From Rhizobium mayense (lineage in GTDB: Bacteria > Pseudomonadota > Alphaproteobacteria > Rhizobiales > Rhizobiaceae), in NCBI RefSeq assembly GCF_030272705.1, contig NZ_JARFYM010000007.1, positions 62,001 through 126,000 of the forward strand: a DNA stretch of 64,000 nt, written 5' to 3'. Positions 47,765-57,972 of the stretch are shown here, one piece after another; position 1 is the first letter of the stretch, and each line of letters opens with the position of its first letter. Under the pieces are notes generated by a model that had not been told where the DNA came from, ran no database searches, and was given only the letters and a program-made list of their open reading frames with translations. The position numbers and the translations under genes were made by a program.

Positions 47765-48754
47765 CTATTCCGTCGTAATCGGACGGGTCATCAATTGCTC
47801 GATAGCCGTCGGGATATCCAGCTTGCCGTCGATGATGGCCGAGACCGCTTCGGTAATCGGCATATCGACGCCAAGCCCCCGCGCCATGCGCGCCGCAATG
47901 GAGGCGGCATAGGCGCCCTCGACCAGCTCGCCATGCGATGGATCGGCCGTTTCGCCGTGGCCGAGTGCGATACCGAAGCGCAGGTTGCGGGACTGGTGGC
48001 TGGTCGCGGTTAATACGAGATCGCCGAGGCCGGAGAGCCCGCGCACGGTCTCCGCCTTGCCACCCTTGGCGGACACGAATCGCGACATTTCCGCCAGGCC
48101 GCGACTGATCAGCGCCGCACGCGCCGAATCGCCGATGCCGCATCCTTCGACGATACCGCAGGCGATGGCGAGCACGTTCTTCAGCGCACCGCCGAGCTGC
48201 ACGCCAACCCGATCGGAAGAAGCATAGAGACGGAATGTCGGCCCTGAAATCGCCTGTGCCAGCCGTTCCGCCACCGCCATATCCGCAGCCGCGATTGCCA
48301 TTGCCGTCGGCAAGCCCTTGGCAATATCGCTGGCAAAGCCCGGTCCGGAGAGAACGGCGATGGCGTGGTGCGGCAATTCCCGCTCCAACATGTCGGTCAA
48401 GAGGTCACCGGAAACCTTGTCGATGCCCTTGGCGCATGTGACGACCACGGCATCCTCAGCGAGATAAGGCCCGTAATGACGTGCCGCATCCGCCTGGGCC
48501 TGCGACGGCATAGCAAAAAGCGCGATGCCGGCGTCCGAAATCGCGTCAGGCTCGGCGGAAAATTGCAGCGCATCCGGCAAATCGATGCCCGGCAACGCCG
48601 TGTCGTGCATCCGATCAGCCCTGAGATCGGCCATCAGCGCGGCATTGCGCCCGACCAGCGTCACCTGGCTCTTGCCGGTCAAGGCGATGACGGCGGCAAG
48701 CGCCGTGCCGAAGGCGCCGGCGCCGATCACTGCGATCCGTTCACTATCGCTCAT
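47765..48754 (-). CDS. gpsA: Glycerol-3-phosphate dehydrogenase [NAD(P)+]
   Basis: A 329-residue soluble enzyme that reduces dihydroxyacetone phosphate to sn-glycerol 3-phosphate for phospholipids. The NAD loop is [10 protein letters not shown] near residue 11; catalytic lysines lie in CAKGIDK (middle) and [16 protein letters not shown]; the RGLAEM sequence follows. The ATG at 48754 overlaps the tsaD stop by four bases and has GAAGG upstream. The opposite direction to glpD suggests the usual biosynthetic role. Ends 55 bases before the toxin-antitoxin promoter region. Confidence 0.95.
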   Translation of the reverse strand: MSDSERIAVIGAGAFGTALAAVIALTGKSQVTLVGRNAALMADLRADRMHDTALPGIDLPDALQFSAEPDAISDAGIALFAMPSQAQADAARHYGPYLAEDAVVVTCAKGIDKVSGDLLTDMLERELPHHAIAVLSGPGFASDIAKGLPTAMAIAAADMAVAERLAQAISGPTFRLYASSDRVGVQLGGALKNVLAIACGIVEGCGIGDSARAALISRGLAEMSRFVSAKGGKAETVRGLSGLGDLVLTATSHQSRNLRFGIALGHGETADPSHGELVEGAYAASIAARMARGLGVDMPITEAVSAIIDGKLDIPTAIEQLMTRPITTE

Positions 48755-49848
48755 GCCTTCGCTCCTCGTTTCCCGTGCCCTAAAAGAGTTTCGGCCTTCT
48801 GATCGAGCGGCCAGCGCGAGCGCGGCTGCACATCGAGACCGTCGGGCGCTGCACCTGTCGCCATGCGCTCCAGCCCTGCCCAGGCGATCATCACTGCGTT
48901 GTCGGTGCAGAGCCTCAGCGGCGGCGCGATGAAGCGGAAACCATTGAGATCGCACAGGTCCTGCAGTGTGCGGCGCAGCTCGAGATTAGCGGCGACACCG
49001 CCGGCAACCACCAGCGCCGGCTTGTCCACCGTCTTCGGATATTCCTTTTTGAAGCGCTGCAATCCGCGCCCGATCCGATCCTTCAACGTGCGCGAGATCG
49101 CCTTTTGGAAGGAGGCGCAGATGTCGGCGATATCCTGCTCGGTCACCGGCGCGATCGCCGTTGCGGCCTGCCGCACCGCGGTCTTCAGGCCAGAAAAGGA
49201 AAAATCGAGGCGGCTCTCGCCAACCAGCGGCCGGGGGAAATCGAATCGATCCGGATCACCGTTCTTCGCCGCCGCTTCGACCGCCGGGCCGCCCGGATAA
49301 GGCAGACCGAGCAGCTTCGCCGTCTTGTCGAAGGCTTCGCCCAGCGCATCATCGATGGTCGTACCCCAGCGCTCATATTCGCCGATGCCGCGCACCAAAA
49401 TCAGTTGCGTGTGGCCGCCGGATACGAGCAGCATGAGATAGGGGAAGCTAAGGCCATCCGTCAGCCTTGCCGTCAGTGCATGGCCCTCTAAATGGTTGAT
49501 TGCGTATAACGGCTTGCCGGTCGCCCTCGATATCGCCTTTCCGGTCATCAAGCCGACGAGCAGGCCGCCGATGAGACCGGGACCGGAAGTGGCCGCGATG
49601 GCGTCGACATCGGACAGCGACACATTGGCGCGCTTCAGGGCCTCGTCGATCAATGTATCCAGCGCCTCGACATGGGCCCGCGCAGCAATTTCCGGCACGA
49701 CGCCGCCATAGGCGCTATGCTCGTCCAACTGGCTCAAAACCACGTCTGAGGCGACCGCGGCGGTGCCGTCGTCCCGGCGCTCGACAATGGCCGCGGCGGT
49801 TTCGTCGCAGCTTGTTTCGATGCCGAGAATGCGAAGAATGGGCGCCAT
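48751..49848 (-). CDS. tsaD: tRNA N6-threonylcarbamoyladenosine transferase TsaD
   Basis: A 365-residue Kae1/TsaD enzyme that adds the threonylcarbamoyl group to A37 of ANN-decoding tRNAs. ETSCDET is at residues 11-17, metal ligands H119 and H123 are in NHLEGHALT, and [10 protein letters not shown] and [10 protein letters not shown] belong to the ASKHA fold. It is divergent from hemC with 84 bases between. Full length for the family, with a short Arg-rich tail. Coupled with gpsA downstream. Confidence 0.97.
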   Translation of the reverse strand: MAPILRILGIETSCDETAAAIVERRDDGTAAVASDVVLSQLDEHSAYGGVVPEIAARAHVEALDTLIDEALKRANVSLSDVDAIAATSGPGLIGGLLVGLMTGKAISRATGKPLYAINHLEGHALTARLTDGLSFPYLMLLVSGGHTQLILVRGIGEYERWGTTIDDALGEAFDKTAKLLGLPYPGGPAVEAAAKNGDPDRFDFPRPLVGESRLDFSFSGLKTAVRQAATAIAPVTEQDIADICASFQKAISRTLKDRIGRGLQRFKKEYPKTVDKPALVVAGGVAANLELRRTLQDLCDLNGFRFIAPPLRLCTDNAVMIAWAGLERMATGAAPDGLDVQPRSRWPLDQKAETLLGHGKRGAKA

Positions 49849-49932
49849 GGAAGCTGTTCGTTGCCTGTTGGTCGATTGCGATGAAGCGGAAATATGGTTA
49901 CGGGAACTGTCGGTAACAACGGATCAAAGCGG

Positions 49933-50862
49933 ATGCAAACAAAACCTTTCCGGATCGGCACGCGCGGCAGCCCACTTGCATTGGCCCAAGTGCACGAGGT
50001 CCGCGACCGCCTGATGGCGGCGCATGGCCTGCCCGAGGAAATGTTCGAGATCGTCGTCCTGACCACCAAGGGCGACCGCATCATCGATCGTTCCCTGGCG
50101 GCGATCGGCGGCAAGGGCCTGTTCACCGAGGAGCTGGAGCAGAAGCTGACCTCCGGCGAACTCGATTTCGCCGTACACTCCGCGAAGGACATGGCGACGA
50201 AGCTGCCGGAAGGACTGGCGCTGTCAGCCTATCTGCCTCGCGAGGATATCCGCGACACCGTGATCGGCCGTACGGCGCCGAGGTTGATCGACCTGCCGCA
50301 CGGCGCGACCGTCGGTTCCGCATCGCTGCGCCGCCAGGCGCTGATCCGCCGGCTGCGTCCCGATCTCAACGTCATCACCTTTCGCGGATCGGTCGAAACC
50401 CGCCTGCGCAAGCTCGAAGAAGGCCAGGCCGACGCCACGCTGTTGGCGCTTGCCGGCCTGAAACGGCTCGGCAAGGTGGATGTGATTACCGACATACTCA
50501 ATCCCGACGAATTCCCGCCGGCGCCGGCCCAGGGTGCGATCTGCATCGAAAGCCGTATCGGTGACGGCCCGATCAACGATCTGCTTTTCGCCGTCAATGA
50601 TGGCCCGACCTTCGACACCGTCTCCTGCGAACGCGGTTTCCTGGCGGCACTCGATGGCTCCTGCCGCACGCCGATCGCCGGTTATGCCGTCTGCGAGGGT
50701 GACCATATCAGGTTCTTCGGCATGATCTTGACGCCCGACGGCCGGCAGGTGCACACCACCACCATCGAAGGCCACCGCCGGGACGCCGAGGCGCTTGGCA
50801 CGAACGCCGGCCAGGCGATCCGTGCGGAAGCAGGAAGTACTTTCTTCGAAGATTGGACCTGA
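49933..50862 (+). CDS. hemC: Porphobilinogen deaminase (hydroxymethylbilane synthase)
   Basis: A 309-residue enzyme that joins four porphobilinogens. The start [19 protein letters not shown] and the arginine-rich [15 protein letters not shown] are family marks; C244 in [13 protein letters not shown] binds the dipyrromethane cofactor. ATG 49933 gives the usual length; the open frame begins earlier at 49894. First gene in a heme operon with hemD, mic60-like and hemY genes, as is usual in alphaproteobacteria. Confidence 0.97.
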   Translation: MQTKPFRIGTRGSPLALAQVHEVRDRLMAAHGLPEEMFEIVVLTTKGDRIIDRSLAAIGGKGLFTEELEQKLTSGELDFAVHSAKDMATKLPEGLALSAYLPREDIRDTVIGRTAPRLIDLPHGATVGSASLRRQALIRRLRPDLNVITFRGSVETRLRKLEEGQADATLLALAGLKRLGKVDVITDILNPDEFPPAPAQGAICIESRIGDGPINDLLFAVNDGPTFDTVSCERGFLAALDGSCRTPIAGYAVCEGDHIRFFGMILTPDGRQVHTTTIEGHRRDAEALGTNAGQAIRAEAGSTFFEDWT

Positions 50863-50868
50863 TATCCA

Positions 50869-51600
50869 ATGCGCGTCGTCGTCACCCGTCCCGCATATTC
50901 GGGTGAACGCACCGCCCGGCGGCTTGCGGAGATGGGCCATGAGCCGCTGCTTCTGCCGCTGGCAGAACCGGTGCACGATGCCGAGGCAGCTCTCAAAGCG
51001 TTGGAAGAAACAAGCGGCTCTATCGCCATCACCAGCGCCGAAGTCATGCGCGTCCTGAAACACGTGCACCCGTCGTTGAAGCCTTTTTTCCACCGGCGGG
51101 TTTTTGCGGTCGGTGCTACGACGGCACAGGCCGCCCGGGAGATCGGCTTCGAGATCGTGGTGGGAGTTGGCGGCGGCAACGGTGCACAGCTAGCGGATCT
51201 GATCATCGGACATCCCCGCGAATTCAGAGAGTCACCACTGCTCTATCTTGCGGGCTCCCCGCGTGCGCCTGGCTTCGAGGCGCAACTGAGCGAACTCCGG
51301 ATCGCATTCCGAACGGTCGAATGCTACCGGATGAAAGAAATCATACCCGATGGCGGGATCCTCATCCGCGTCCTTGCTGATATCCCCGCGGACGCGATCC
51401 TCTTCTACTCCCGCGAAACCGCCCGCCGCTTTTTCGCCCTACCCTTTCTGCACCAGCACGCCGATACCTTGGTTCAAACGCGAATGCTCTGCCTCAGCGA
51501 GGCGATTGCCGAAGGGGTGCCGGCGGCCCTGCGATCCCTTGTGGAAATCGCCGCCGTGCCGGACGAAGACAGCCTTCTGGCGCTTCTGGCCGCGAAGTGA
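50869..51600 (+). CDS. hemD: Uroporphyrinogen-III synthase
   Basis: A 243-residue enzyme that closes and inverts ring D of hydroxymethylbilane. The sequence MRVVVTRPAYSGERTARRLAEMGHEPLLLPLAEPV is the family start; ITSAEVMRVL and FAVGATTAQAAREIGFEIVVGVGGGNGAQLADLI follow, and LYLAGSPRAPGFEAQL and ILFYSRETARRFF in the second domain. HemD is weakly conserved, so position six bases after hemC is supporting evidence. Full length. Confidence 0.94.
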   Translation: MRVVVTRPAYSGERTARRLAEMGHEPLLLPLAEPVHDAEAALKALEETSGSIAITSAEVMRVLKHVHPSLKPFFHRRVFAVGATTAQAAREIGFEIVVGVGGGNGAQLADLIIGHPREFRESPLLYLAGSPRAPGFEAQLSELRIAFRTVECYRMKEIIPDGGILIRVLADIPADAILFYSRETARRFFALPFLHQHADTLVQTRMLCLSEAIAEGVPAALRSLVEIAAVPDEDSLLALLAAK

Positions 51601-51679
51601 GATCGCAATTTTGATCTAAGCTCTTTCCATAATCGACTTGTCTGTCTACTTTCGCTGCAGCGCATGAAAAGAGGACCTC

Positions 51680-52939
51680 ATGGTATCGGGAAACCCGCCA
51701 AGCCATTCGAAGCCCAACGACGAGCCGATCACGATCGACCTGGAAGCCGAGGAAACCACTCAAGCCGCGGCCGCCAAGGAGATGACGGAGCGCAATCACA
51801 GCGAGCCCGGCAGCTCGTCCGCCAATGAGGCGGAAATGCCGCTGGAAACCGAGAAGGAGCCGCTGCGGGAAGACATCGACGAACCCGTCGCAGACGCTGC
51901 GGCGGATGAGCCCAAAGCCGCGACCGCGCAGGAACCCGAGCCTTCGCGCGCTGCGCAAACCCCTGCTTCCCCGCGACAGCAGGGTGCAACATCAGGCCTG
52001 ATTGCCGCAGGCATTGTCGGCGGCCTGATCTCTCTCATCTGCGCAGGCGCCATCCAGTATGCGGGCCTTCTGCCCGGTGGCAGGGCTGCCAAGGACGAAT
52101 CCGCCAATATCGCCGCGCTCACGGCCGAAATCGACGGGCTGAAGCAAACGGTGTCCAATCTCGCAGCCGCTCCCGCGGCAACGCCTGACGCGGCGCTTAC
52201 CGCCCGCGTTGCGGCACTCGAAGCGGCAGCCGCCAACAACACTGCAGGCGGATCGTCCGGCGCAAGCAGCGATGCCGACGAGAAGATCGCCGCGCTCAGC
52301 GCGCAAGTGGATCAATTGAAGGCGAGCCTCGCTCAGGCGGCACAAAACCAGGCTTCGTCCGACGCCGACGTCAGCAAGCGCCTTGACGATGCCGAGAGGA
52401 GGCTGAACGCGCCGAGCCAGCAAACTGCGGTCGCCCGTGCCATCGCGGCTGCTGCCTTGAAGGCGGCGATCGATCGCGGAGGCCCCTTTCAGCCCGAACT
52501 CGACACCTTCGCCAATGTCGCGCCTGACGACCCGGCCGTCGCCGATCTGAAGACCTTCGCGCAGACCGGCATTCCCTCGCGCGCCGATCTCATTCGCCGC
52601 GTATCCGAGGTCGCAACGGCGATCGTCGGTTCGACGCAGCAGGACGATCCGAACCAGAGCTGGAGCGACCGCCTGCTCACCAGCGCCAAATCCCTGGTAC
52701 AGGTGCGCCCGGTCGGCAATGTCTCCGGCGACAGCGTCGCGGCCATCGCCGCTCGCTTCGAGGACAAGGTCAGGAACGGCGATCTGCCCGGTGCCGTCAC
52801 CGAATGGAACAGCCTGCCGGACGCCGCCAAATCGGCCTCGGCCGCCTTCAAGCAATCGTTGGAAGCTCGTATCCGCGTCGAAGATCTGGTCGGCGAAGCA
52901 CTGTCTAAGGCAATCGCCAACACCGGAAAACAGAGCTGA
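51680..52939 (+). CDS. Mic60/mitofilin-like membrane protein in the heme operon
   Basis: A 419-residue protein with a disordered acidic N-terminal part (residues 1-100), one membrane helix at about 104-130 (SGLIAAGIVGGLISLICAGAIQYAGL), a coiled-coil Ala/Asp-rich region (about 140-250) and a C-terminal helical domain (SRADLIRRVSEVATAIVG, KSASAAFKQSLEARIRVEDLVGEAL). This layout and its place between hemD and hemY match alphaproteobacterial homologues of the mitochondrial crista-junction protein Mic60, which shape intracytoplasmic or invaginated membranes. The function in a rhizobium is inferred. Confidence 0.8.
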   Translation: MVSGNPPSHSKPNDEPITIDLEAEETTQAAAAKEMTERNHSEPGSSSANEAEMPLETEKEPLREDIDEPVADAAADEPKAATAQEPEPSRAAQTPASPRQQGATSGLIAAGIVGGLISLICAGAIQYAGLLPGGRAAKDESANIAALTAEIDGLKQTVSNLAAAPAATPDAALTARVAALEAAAANNTAGGSSGASSDADEKIAALSAQVDQLKASLAQAAQNQASSDADVSKRLDDAERRLNAPSQQTAVARAIAAAALKAAIDRGGPFQPELDTFANVAPDDPAVADLKTFAQTGIPSRADLIRRVSEVATAIVGSTQQDDPNQSWSDRLLTSAKSLVQVRPVGNVSGDSVAAIAARFEDKVRNGDLPGAVTEWNSLPDAAKSASAAFKQSLEARIRVEDLVGEALSKAIANTGKQS

Positions 52940-52954
52940 GGACGGGGTGAGAGA

Positions 52955-54559
52955 ATGATCAGACTGCTTATTTTCGCCGTCCTCGTGCTGGCACTCGGCT
53001 ATGGCTTTTCCTGGCTGGCGGATCGTCCGGGTGATCTTTCGCTGGTCTGGGGCGGCGAACTCTACCAGACCAAGCTCATCGTCGCGGCCGCCATCCTGAT
53101 CGCGCTCATCGCCGCCGCCATGCTGGTCTGGTGGTTCATCCGGTTGATCTGGACCTCGCCGCATTCAGTCACCCGCTATTTCCGCGCCCGTAAGCGCGAC
53201 CGCGGCTATCAGGCGCTGTCGACCGGACTGATCGCCGCCGGGGCCGGCAATGCGCTGCTGGCTCGCAAGATGGCGGCGCGCTCGCGAGGCCTCATCCGCG
53301 CCGACCAGGAGCCGCTGATCAACCTGCTCGAAGCCCAGGCCGCGCTGATCGAGGGTAAGCACGACGAGGCCCGCCAAAAATTCGAGCTGATGGCCAACGA
53401 CCCGGAAACCCGGGAACTCGGTCTGCGCGGCCTCTATCTCGAAGCCAAGCGGCTCGGCGCGCACGAGGCCGCGCGCCAATATGCCGAAAGGGCCGCCGAC
53501 CAAGCCCCCTATCTGCCCTGGGCAGCGCAGGCGACGATGGAATACCGCAGTCAGGCAGGTGATTGGGACGAAGCCATCAAGCTTCTCGACCAGCAGAAGA
53601 TTGCGCGTGTCATCGATAAGGATACCGCCAACCGCCAGCGCGCCGTGCTGCTGACCGCGCGCGCCAACGACAAGCTCGAAAGCGATCCGGCCGGCGCCCG
53701 TGACGACGCGCTGGCCGCGCTGAAGCTGGTCTCCGATTTCGTGCCGGCCGCGCTTACAGCCGCCAAGGCATTGTTCCGCGAGGACAAAAGCCGCAAGGCC
53801 GCATCCATTCTCGAACAAGTCTGGAAGACAGGGGCAAATCCGGAGATCGGCAAGGCCTATGTCCGCGCCCGCAGCGGCGATTCCGTCGCCGATCGCCTGA
53901 AGCGTGCCGAGCGGCTGGAAGCCATCCGCCCCAATAATGTCGAAGCGCTGCTGATCACGGCAAAGGCGGCGCTCGACGCTCGCGACTTTGCCAAGGCCCG
54001 CGCCAAGGCCGAGGCCGCGGCCCGTATCGATACCCGTGAAGGCGCTTTCCTGCTGCTGGCCGATATCGAAGAGGCCGAGACTGGAGACCAGGGCCGCATC
54101 CGTCATTGGATGGCGCAGGCGCTGCGCGCGCCGCGCGATCCGGCCTGGGTCGCCGAAGGCTTCATCTCCGACAAATGGCTGCCGCTGTCACCCATCACCG
54201 GCAGGCTCGACGCCTTCGAATGGAAGGCGCCCTTCGGCCAGCTCGAGGGGCCGGTGGAAGAGGGCACTGCCGTCTCGGTTGACGCTGCGCTGAGAACGCT
54301 GCCCCCCGTGCGCGAGGCAGCCTCCGCAACCGCGGCAGTAAAATCCGCCTCACCAACAGTTGCGTCGCCGGCTGCCGGCACATCTGTTATGGAATTGGAA
54401 CCGATCGCGACGAAGCCGGCGCCAGCCGCATCCGCCGCCAAATTCGAGCCGGCGAAGGAGCCGGAACCACGACCCTTCTTCGGCGGTGCGCCGGATGATC
54501 CGGGCGTGAAAGATCCCAAGTTTGAACCGGAACCCAAGACACGGCTCAAGCTCTTCTAA
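52955..54559 (+). CDS. hemY: HemY-type protein with TPR-like repeats
   Basis: A 534-residue membrane protein. Two N-terminal membrane helices (residues about 1-22 and 45-70, with LSLVWGGELYQTKL between, a HemY_N pattern) precede many TPR-like helical pairs (AIKLLDQQKIARVIDK, NNVEALLITAKAALDARDFAKARAKAEAAARI). The last 110 residues are a Pro/Ala/Glu-rich, probably disordered tail (APAASAAKFEPAKEPEPR). This HemY is not the protoporphyrinogen oxidase of the same name; it is a conserved late heme operon protein thought to organise heme synthesis. 15 bases after the mic60-like gene. Confidence 0.92.
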   Translation: MIRLLIFAVLVLALGYGFSWLADRPGDLSLVWGGELYQTKLIVAAAILIALIAAAMLVWWFIRLIWTSPHSVTRYFRARKRDRGYQALSTGLIAAGAGNALLARKMAARSRGLIRADQEPLINLLEAQAALIEGKHDEARQKFELMANDPETRELGLRGLYLEAKRLGAHEAARQYAERAADQAPYLPWAAQATMEYRSQAGDWDEAIKLLDQQKIARVIDKDTANRQRAVLLTARANDKLESDPAGARDDALAALKLVSDFVPAALTAAKALFREDKSRKAASILEQVWKTGANPEIGKAYVRARSGDSVADRLKRAERLEAIRPNNVEALLITAKAALDARDFAKARAKAEAAARIDTREGAFLLLADIEEAETGDQGRIRHWMAQALRAPRDPAWVAEGFISDKWLPLSPITGRLDAFEWKAPFGQLEGPVEEGTAVSVDAALRTLPPVREAASATAAVKSASPTVASPAAGTSVMELEPIATKPAPAASAAKFEPAKEPEPRPFFGGAPDDPGVKDPKFEPEPKTRLKLF

Positions 54560-54571
54560 GAATGGAACCGA

Positions 54572-55057
54572 ATGTTCGAACGCTTTCAGGAATTCTTTCA
54601 GAATCTGACCAAGGACCACCCAAAATCCGGTTTTGCTCCAGACGATCCGCGCATCGCGGTTGCGGCGCTCTGTTTCCAGGTGATGGAGGCGGACGGCAAG
54701 ATCGAGGAGAGTGAGAAAAAGCGGCTACGCAAGCTGCTGAAGAGCCAATATGGTCTCGACGGCCGCCAGCTGGATGCGCTGATCGCCGCAGGCCAGCAAG
54801 CCGAGAGCGAGGCGGTCGACTATTATCGCTTCACCTCCGACCTGAAGCGTCACCTCAACAGCGAACAGCGCCTCGAGCTTCTCGGCATCCTGTGGGACAT
54901 CGTCTATGCCGATGGCGAACGCAGCGAAATGGAGGACCATGCCATCTGGCGCATTGCCGATCTCATGGGCATTTCCGATCGCGAGCGCGTCATGAAGCGT
55001 CAGGAGGCAGCCGCCCGCGCCCCGGGTCGCAACGTGGAGACCGGGGATGATGATTGA
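54572..55057 (+). CDS. TerB-like protein
   Basis: A 161-residue cytoplasmic protein with a TerB-type all-helical domain (residues about 25-140). Acidic metal-binding candidates sit in MEADGKIEESEKKRLRKLL and DIVYADGERSEMEDHAIWRIADLMGIS, a repeated DGxxxxxE pattern. Named after tellurite resistance genes, but no ter operon is nearby, so the role here is unknown. It lies 12 bases after the hemY gene and overlaps the amidotransferase gene start by 11 bases, so it is cotranscribed. Confidence 0.88.
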   Translation: MFERFQEFFQNLTKDHPKSGFAPDDPRIAVAALCFQVMEADGKIEESEKKRLRKLLKSQYGLDGRQLDALIAAGQQAESEAVDYYRFTSDLKRHLNSEQRLELLGILWDIVYADGERSEMEDHAIWRIADLMGISDRERVMKRQEAAARAPGRNVETGDDD

Positions 55058-55784
55058 GGCGCGCCCTAAGGGGAGCAGGCATCGCCCGGTATTGATCGTC
55101 TTGCACCAGGAGCGCTCCAGCGCCGGCCGTGTCGGCCAGATGCTCCTGGACAAGGGTTACGATCTCGACATCCGTCGGCCGGTGCTCGGCGACAAGCTGC
55201 CGACGACGCTGGAGGGCCATGCCGGCGCGGTGATCTTCGGCGGGCCAATGAGCGCCAATGATCCCGACGATTTCGTCAAGGCCGAGATCGACTGGCTCGA
55301 CGTGCCGCTAAAGGAAAACCGTCCCTATCTCGGCATATGCCTCGGCGCCCAGATGCTCGCCCGCCACCTCGGCGCCAAGGTAAAGGCGCGGGACGACGGC
55401 AAGACCGAAATCGGCTGGTATCCGCTGCAGTCGACGGAAAGGGGACGGCTTTTGATGCGCCACTGGCCACAAATGGTCTACCATTTTCATCGTGAAGGCT
55501 TCGACCTGCCGCACGGCGCCGAATTGCTCGCAACCGGCGAGACCTATCCCAACCAGGCCTATCGCTATGGCGCCAATGCCTGGGGCCTGCAGTTCCACGC
55601 CGAACTCACCCGCGCCATGATGCAGCGCTGGGTGGTGCACGGCGAACACCGCTTCTGCATGCCGAACGCCCAGAAGGGCCGCGAGCATCTGGAGGGCCGC
55701 ATGATCTTCGACCCTGCGCTCAAAGTCTGGCTTTCCGAATTCCTCGATCTTGTTTTCGAGGGCAAGCAGGCGATGGCGGCTTGA
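55047..55784 (+). CDS. Class I glutamine amidotransferase-like protein
   Basis: A 245-residue GATase domain. The nucleophile elbow is GICLGAQ with C98; the partner His and Glu are in GLQFHAELT near residue 190. GGPMSANDPDDF near 65 is typical of GuaA-like stand-alone amidotransferases that hydrolyse glutamine or act on gamma-glutamyl compounds. It overlaps the terB-like gene and ends convergent to the FUSC gene. The substrate is not deducible; peptide-type or gamma-glutamyl hydrolase activity is possible. Confidence 0.88.
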   Translation: MMIEARPKGSRHRPVLIVLHQERSSAGRVGQMLLDKGYDLDIRRPVLGDKLPTTLEGHAGAVIFGGPMSANDPDDFVKAEIDWLDVPLKENRPYLGICLGAQMLARHLGAKVKARDDGKTEIGWYPLQSTERGRLLMRHWPQMVYHFHREGFDLPHGAELLATGETYPNQAYRYGANAWGLQFHAELTRAMMQRWVVHGEHRFCMPNAQKGREHLEGRMIFDPALKVWLSEFLDLVFEGKQAMAA

Positions 55785-55813
55785 GAGGCCCGACATCCAG
55801 GATCGCCTGTGCA

Positions 55814-56914
55814 TCAGCCTCGTTTTCCATCACCCGCTGATTGAGCCGCGATCGGCGGGCCGAGCAGCAGGTTGACAAGCAGCAAAAGCCCTATCGCCCC
55901 GATCATCCCGGCGATGCGGTTGATGGCCGGTCCGAGACTAGCGGCAGGCCCCGTATCCTGCACAAGCGTCAGGATCAGCGCGATGGCAGCCTGCGCGCCG
56001 ATGTTGGCGATTCCGTGCCTCCCGTTCTGGATCTGCATGGCAAGCCATGTTCCCGCCATCAGCAACAAGAGCCATGGCGCGAAGAATTGGCTGATCGGCA
56101 TTAACAGCACCATCGCACCGAACACGCCGCCCAGTAGGCACCCGGCTACCCGCTGCAGCATGCGTTGGGTTATCGCCGATTGGTCCTTGTCCGAGATCCC
56201 TGTAAGGGTGGGGACGGCCATGACCGCGCCGATCGAGATCGCCATCTGGCTGAGGTTAGGCAGCTCCAGTTGCCGCCAGACCACGGGCACGGCAGCAACC
56301 GCCATTCCGGTTCGCATGGCATGAGACAGGACATGCCAGTTTGGTCCCAGCAAACTATGCCAGCCCGGCGGCGGCACCGTCACGCCGGCTTCTGCAGGCG
56401 CCAGCAGCCGTGTCGCCAGCAAGGCGGTGGCGGTGCCGAGTATGATTTCGACGGTGCGGTAAAAGGCAATGGAAAGCGCTAATGTCGGATCGTCCAGCGC
56501 CCCGAGGGTGATCATCATGGCCGTGATCCCGCCGAGCTGCCAGGCATAGCCATGTGGGCTCAGCAACGCACCGAGGATAGCGAGCGTGCCGGCAGCGAAA
56601 AGAAGCAGCAGCGTCGCCAGGGGATCGTAGACGGCCCACGGCACAAGGGCAAAGCTCACCACGGCGCCGATAAGCGTACCGACTATCCTCATCCCGCCCT
56701 TTTGCCAGGATTGCGGATGGCTCGCCTGCACGCATAGGAAAGCGCTGATCGCGGCCCACCAGGGATTGCTGAGCCTCAGGATCAAAGCGAGGACGAGCGC
56801 GAGCCCGACCGCCAGCGCCGCAATATTGGCTTGCCGCACGCGTGGACCTGAAAGGGTCAACTCCGCCAGCTCGCCGCGGATCGCACCGACGAGTTCTGCA
56901 AGAGCCTGCCTCAT
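55814..56914 (-). CDS. FUSC-family inner-membrane efflux component
   Basis: A 366-residue membrane protein with about ten helices in two halves, of the fusaric acid resistance/aromatic acid exporter type (starts near RQANIAALAVGLALVLALILRLSNPWWAAISAFLCVQ). The second half starts near VLSHAMRTGMAVAAVPVVW and has the late GGVFGAMVLLMP. ATG 56914 overlaps the HlyD stop by four bases. It exports aromatic or phenolic compounds with the upstream HlyD-type adaptor; such two-gene pumps often lack a dedicated outer channel. Substrate unknown. Confidence 0.85.
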   Translation of the reverse strand: MRQALAELVGAIRGELAELTLSGPRVRQANIAALAVGLALVLALILRLSNPWWAAISAFLCVQASHPQSWQKGGMRIVGTLIGAVVSFALVPWAVYDPLATLLLLFAAGTLAILGALLSPHGYAWQLGGITAMMITLGALDDPTLALSIAFYRTVEIILGTATALLATRLLAPAEAGVTVPPPGWHSLLGPNWHVLSHAMRTGMAVAAVPVVWRQLELPNLSQMAISIGAVMAVPTLTGISDKDQSAITQRMLQRVAGCLLGGVFGAMVLLMPISQFFAPWLLLLMAGTWLAMQIQNGRHGIANIGAQAAIALILTLVQDTGPAASLGPAINRIAGMIGAIGLLLLVNLLLGPPIAAQSAGDGKRG

Positions 56915-57924
56915 GGGAAGATCAGCGTGCTGGCGTCCGACCCCATATAAAGGGTGAGGTCGGATGGAGGATCGACCAGCTTTAGCGTGATCGGAAAGCG
57001 GCGCCTCAGCCTGATCCAATCGGTGGTGGGGGCGACATAGGGCAGAATTCCGTCCTGATCGGGACCCCTGCTGATGCCCCGCGACACGCCTTCGATGCGA
57101 GCGCGATAGAGACGCCAGGGATGCGTGTCAAGCCATACCCAGGCTGCTTTGCCGGGCTCAAGCTTCCTGACGTAGTTCTCCTTATAGTTTGCGACGATGC
57201 GCCAGCCTGCCGCGTCGACGATGCCGACGAGCGCCTTTCCGGCCGAGGCCGTATCGCCGACGCTTACGGAGAGATTGTTGACCGTGCCGTCGACGGGCGC
57301 GCGGATCTCGGTCTGGCCGAACTGCCATTCGGCCAAGGCCAGCGCCGCCTCGGCCTGCGCGACGATCGCCTCCTGGCGGGCGACCGACTGGGATGCCTTG
57401 TCGACCGCCTCACGCGCCGCTGCCAACTCCATGGTTGCCTGCTGTTCGGCGGAAACAACATCGGCAGCAGTTAAACTCAGTTGTTTTTGATCATCGCCGG
57501 CCTGCTGAAGTGCGGCCGTCGCAGCCGCCAGCCGATTTTGGGCGGCGGCCAGATCGTCGCTGACGAACTTGTGGTTCGCAGCCGCCTCCTGCAACGCCGC
57601 TTTGCGTTGATCAACGACGAGTTGGAACGGCGCCTTGTCGATGACAGCCAGAAGATCGCCGCGCCGCGCCTCCCGATCGTTGGCGACATTGACGCTCACG
57701 ATCACGCCGGTAACCTGCGGCACAACCGCGACGAAGTTCGTGGTGACATAGGCATCGTCGGTATAGGCGACGAACGACGTCAAGACCTGCCAAACCGCCC
57801 ATAGCGCCAGCAGGCTTGCTATACCCGCGACAAGCCGGAGCGCACGCCGGCGCTCCGTAGATGCTGCCGGCGGCGGAGCAGATGGATCTGGCTCGATCGG
57901 GTCGCTGCTCGTCGTGTTGCTCAT
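56911..57924 (-). CDS. HlyD/EmrA-type membrane fusion protein
   Basis: A 337-residue periplasmic adaptor with one N-terminal membrane helix (about residues 27-48, LRLVAGIASLLALWAVWQVL), a lipoyl/barrel-sandwich half (VTGVIVSVNVANDREARRGDLLAVIDKAPF), an alpha-hairpin rich in Ala and Gln (residues about 90-180), the second half RAPVDGTVNNLSVSVGDTASAGKALVGI, and a beta-barrel. ATG 57924 is chosen over a GTG at 57939; neither has a strong ribosome binding site. It pairs with the FUSC gene downstream, overlapping by four bases. No adjacent regulator was seen. Confidence 0.88.
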   Translation of the reverse strand: MSNTTSSDPIEPDPSAPPPAASTERRRALRLVAGIASLLALWAVWQVLTSFVAYTDDAYVTTNFVAVVPQVTGVIVSVNVANDREARRGDLLAVIDKAPFQLVVDQRKAALQEAAANHKFVSDDLAAAQNRLAAATAALQQAGDDQKQLSLTAADVVSAEQQATMELAAAREAVDKASQSVARQEAIVAQAEAALALAEWQFGQTEIRAPVDGTVNNLSVSVGDTASAGKALVGIVDAAGWRIVANYKENYVRKLEPGKAAWVWLDTHPWRLYRARIEGVSRGISRGPDQDGILPYVAPTTDWIRLRRRFPITLKLVDPPSDLTLYMGSDASTLIFP

Positions 57925-57972
57925 GGCGACAAGATGCACGCGCTCTTGCCGTCATGACAAGAAAATTGTGGC

